From: an uncultured Collinsella sp.
GTDB taxonomy: Bacteria; Actinomycetota; Coriobacteriia; Coriobacteriales; Coriobacteriaceae
Assembly (NCBI GenBank): GCA_900549715.1
Contig: URPK01000002.1
Location: 179,362-243,361 of the forward strand
Length of the DNA: 64,000 nucleotides
Direction of reading: 5' to 3'
Shown: positions 61,917 to 64,000 of the stretch, in pieces
Numbering within the stretch: position 1 is the first letter of the stretch
Layout: each line of letters opens with the position of its first letter
Position numbers and translations under genes: made by a program
Notes under the pieces: generated by a model
What the model saw: only the letters and a program-made list of their open reading frames with translations
Told to the model about the DNA's origin: nothing
Databases searched by the model: none

Positions 61917-63698
61917 ATGACAGACGAGCTGGACCCCCAGACTCAACAGCATATTGATGATTCCGCAGACACCATTGACGACTGCGATACTTCTGCCAGC
62001 AGCGATGGCGGCATTGATGCCGCTGTCGAGGAGGCTCCTGCCGCCGCGGACGAGGCCGCAGACGCAAATGTCGCCGCAGAGCAAGACAAAGAAGAGCAGC
62101 TAGAGCAGCCGGACCCGAGCGATACTGAGCCCAAGGCTGAGAACGCTCCGCAAGCAGCAGGCCCCATCGAGGTGTCTTCGGAAGAAGAGCTCGACGCCGT
62201 CATGGACTCCATGATGGATGCCGTCAAAGCGTTGAAGGACGCTGTCGCCGATGCCGATGTCGACGCCGAGGAAGAGGAAGCCGCCGAGGCCGCCTCGACG
62301 TTTGTGCCCGGCGAGACCCCGGTTGCCGACCAGGGCAGCACCATGCCCTCGTTCCTGCAACTCGAGCACCCCACGATCGGCGCCGACGCGGTCGACCCGC
62401 ACGCAGCGGGCTTTTCCGTGATCGAAGGCGGCACCGGCAATATCGCCGCGCCGCAGACTGCCGATACGAATGCCGCCGAAGCCGCGCACCCGACCACCAC
62501 GCATGCCCCCGCCACGAGCCGCGACCTGGGGAGCGCCGTCTCAAACACCGCTAACGCCGTGGGCACATTTATCGCCCAGGGCGCGTCGGCCATGCGCGAG
62601 ATGAACGCCGCCAAGAAGGCACTCGCCGATGCCCGCGCCCACCTGTCCGAGCTTGAGCAGCGCATCGCCGACCAGGCAGAGGAGCTCGAGACGCGCCAGG
62701 ACATCGCAGGCCGCTACGATCAGATCATCGCCGACCAGCGCCAGGCAATCGCCACGGCACAAAAGACCGCTGCGGCCGCCGAGATTGACCGCGACGCCCA
62801 TGCCGCCAAAGCGACTGAGCTCAAGGGCCAGCTCGAGCAAATGAAGGCAGAGGACGATGCGACCGAGCTCCGCCTGAAGGCTGCACTCGACGCCGTGGAA
62901 GCCCGCGAGGCGAGTTCGCGCGAGACCGGCAACCGCCTGGTTCGTCGCCTTGAGGATTCCAAGCGCATCCGCGACAAAGTGAAGGCTGAGCGCGATACCG
63001 GTGTCGCCGCCGCACGACAAACTGCCGATGCTACGCGCGCACAGCTCGAGACCTTGCGTCGCGAGTATGCCGAGCTGCAGCGCAACCCTTCGGCAAATCC
63101 CGCCAATTACACCGTGCGCACCAGCGAGCTGTCTATGCAAATCTCCGACGCTGCCGACGCCCTCCGCAAGGCCGAGGAAGACATTCCTCGCGTGACCGCC
63201 GATCTTGAGCATTCACTTGCCGCCGCCGAGCAGGCCGTCGAACAGGCACAGGCTCCCATCGCCGACGCTAAACGCGCGCACCAGGCCGTAACGGCCGAGG
63301 CAGATGCCGCGCGCGACGAGCTGCAGTCCGCAAAAACTGCCGCCGCGACGCGTCAGCGCGAGCTGCGCGAAAAGATCACCGCGCAGGACAAGGCACGCCG
63401 CGAGCAAGAGCAGGCCATCGCAAACGCCCGGGCAGATGCCGCGCATGCGCAGTCGATTATCGAGCAGGCGACCGAGGTGCATGACCATCCCGAAATCACC
63501 GAATCGCTCGCCGGGTCCTTGGCACGCGACAAGGCCGAGCATACCGAGACCGAGCGCGAAGTTGCCCAACTCGAGGCCGCCGAAGACGACGTGCGCAAGC
63601 GAACCCGTGACTCACGTGTCAAATTCACCGGAGCCATCGTCTGCATCATCGCCGCAATCCTGGTGATCATCGCAATCTGGTTGTTCGCGAGCAAGTAA
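61917..63698 (+). CDS. tail-anchored coiled-coil protein of unknown function
   Basis: A 593-residue protein in three parts: an acidic Ala/Glu/Asp-rich disordered stretch (1-190), a long coiled coil (about 220-560, with runs such as AAKKALADARAHLSELEQRI), and a single C-terminal membrane helix (GAIVCIIAAILVIIAIWLFA) ending ASK. It would be anchored by its C-terminus with the coiled coil in the cytosol. ATG 61917 is preferred because GAGGAG lies 9 bases upstream; ATG 61911 is also possible. No homologue recognised; a scaffold or envelope role is conceivable. Confidence 0.7.
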   Translation: MTDELDPQTQQHIDDSADTIDDCDTSASSDGGIDAAVEEAPAAADEAADANVAAEQDKEEQLEQPDPSDTEPKAENAPQAAGPIEVSSEEELDAVMDSMMDAVKALKDAVADADVDAEEEEAAEAASTFVPGETPVADQGSTMPSFLQLEHPTIGADAVDPHAAGFSVIEGGTGNIAAPQTADTNAAEAAHPTTTHAPATSRDLGSAVSNTANAVGTFIAQGASAMREMNAAKKALADARAHLSELEQRIADQAEELETRQDIAGRYDQIIADQRQAIATAQKTAAAAEIDRDAHAAKATELKGQLEQMKAEDDATELRLKAALDAVEAREASSRETGNRLVRRLEDSKRIRDKVKAERDTGVAAARQTADATRAQLETLRREYAELQRNPSANPANYTVRTSELSMQISDAADALRKAEEDIPRVTADLEHSLAAAEQAVEQAQAPIADAKRAHQAVTAEADAARDELQSAKTAAATRQRELREKITAQDKARREQEQAIANARADAAHAQSIIEQATEVHDHPEITESLAGSLARDKAEHTETEREVAQLEAAEDDVRKRTRDSRVKFTGAIVCIIAAILVIIAIWLFASK

Positions 63699-63724
63699 GC
63701 CGATTGCCAAAAAAGCCCCAACGC

Positions 63725-63794
63725 AGTTGCGGTGAGATAGTTCCTGTTTAGCCCTCAAAAAGGCCAATTCAAGAACTATCTCACCGCAACTTTT
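63725..63794. repeat. GTTGCGGTGA palindrome, copy 3
   Basis: AGTTGCGGTGAGATAGTTC pairs perfectly with GAACTATCTCACCGCAACT and is followed by TTTT. It lies 27 bp past the coiled-coil gene's stop, a terminator position. Both arms differ from copies 1 and 2 (GAGATAG/CTATCTC) in a way that keeps pairing. Confidence 0.8.
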
Positions 63795-63795
63795 T

Positions 63796-63915
63796 GGTGC
63801 AAAGGGGTCAGGCTACTTTGCACCAACTTGGTGCATATAAACCAGTCCCCATTGCGCCAACAACGTTTGCCCAGATAAAACCTGCCAAAATAAACCTGTC
63901 CCTTTTTGGCAGGTT
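63796..63915. repeat. two further palindromes with GGG(A/T)CAGG-type cores
   Basis: GGTGCAAAG (63796-63804) with CTTTGCACC (63816-63824), core GGGTCAGGCTA; and AACCTGCCAAAA (63879-63890) with TTTTGGCAGGTT (63904-63915), core TAAACCTGTCCC. The cores resemble those of the ACCACCACAAAGG family while the outer arms differ. No gene is supported from 63699 to 64000. Confidence 0.55.
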
Positions 63916-64000
63916 GAACCACGGCAACGCCAATGTTTTGGCGAAGTCAGCGAAAACGCCCCTAAGCGAGCAAGGTGACGTGAAAGAGGAGGGCATTGAC

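Overview
The window is high-GC bacterial chromosome. Gene content (TrpS, ATP-type PEP carboxykinase, a WecA/TagO-like transferase, queuine tRNA-ribosyltransferase, DegV paralogues, histidine-phosphatase pairs), gene sizes and the many palindromic intergenic elements fit a gut Coriobacteriia genome, most like Collinsella. That assignment is inference from recollection of the lineage; no marker such as 16S is present. I saw no tRNA genes, CRISPR arrays, integrases or intact insertion sequences.

Layout. 1-8 kb: a possible structured-RNA tail, a cell-wall glycosyltransferase, trpS, then left-facing genes for an alkyltransferase-like protein, DegV, a MarR regulator, a B3/4-domain protein with an attenuator-like leader, and pckA. 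8-13 kb: a flippase-like membrane protein, a metallophosphoesterase and a K+/H+ antiporter. The flippase/phosphoesterase junction and the 3' end of the antiporter each carry one copy of a roughly 300-bp structured repeat. 13.0-29.65 kb: one long left-facing phage-defence operon, a type 1 BREX system (brxA, brxB, brxC, pglX, pglZ, brxL) with extra genes. 29.9-44 kb: an orphan antitoxin-like gene, serC and serA, two nuclease-like genes of one family, a peptidase, phosphatases, a nitroreductase, small membrane and RNase-H-fold proteins and an ArsP_2-type permease. 43.8-47.2 kb: a metal-efflux cluster (ArsR/SmtB regulator, free HMA protein, P-type ATPase) with palindromic operators, then a DtxR/MntR regulator. 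47.4-54 kb: a HAD phosphatase, a Uup-like ABC-F protein and the pstSCAB phosphate importer. 54-64 kb: PepV-like dipeptidase, HAD phosphatase, DegV, a YafQ/RelB toxin-antitoxin pair with its operator, LOG protein, tgt, an SDR and a tail-anchored coiled-coil protein.

The most interesting region is the BREX operon. (1) brxA carries an 11-G tract at its extreme 5' end, and the best ribosome-binding-site/start pair is out of frame with brxA at this tract length. This looks like a slipped-strand ON/OFF switch, currently OFF for that start. (2) pglX, normally one gene, is split into an 830-codon methyltransferase half and a 322-codon C-terminal half with its own start and ribosome-binding site. Between them lie two small genes; these and the adjoining target-recognition end of the first half look AT-richer than the rest, as if a specificity module had been exchanged as a block. 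(3) Two uncharacterised genes (450 and 63 codons) with strong ribosome-binding sites close the operon and may be accessory defence components.

Intergenic DNA is unusually rich in palindromic families: a 6-copy ACCACCACAAAGG hairpin after left-facing genes, a 3-copy GTTGCGGTGA hairpin, an AACGACTAGTCGTT/GGGGAC family, a 253-bp MITE-like inverted repeat and a 127-bp near-perfect hairpin. Coordinates and starts were read by eye; no homology search was run.
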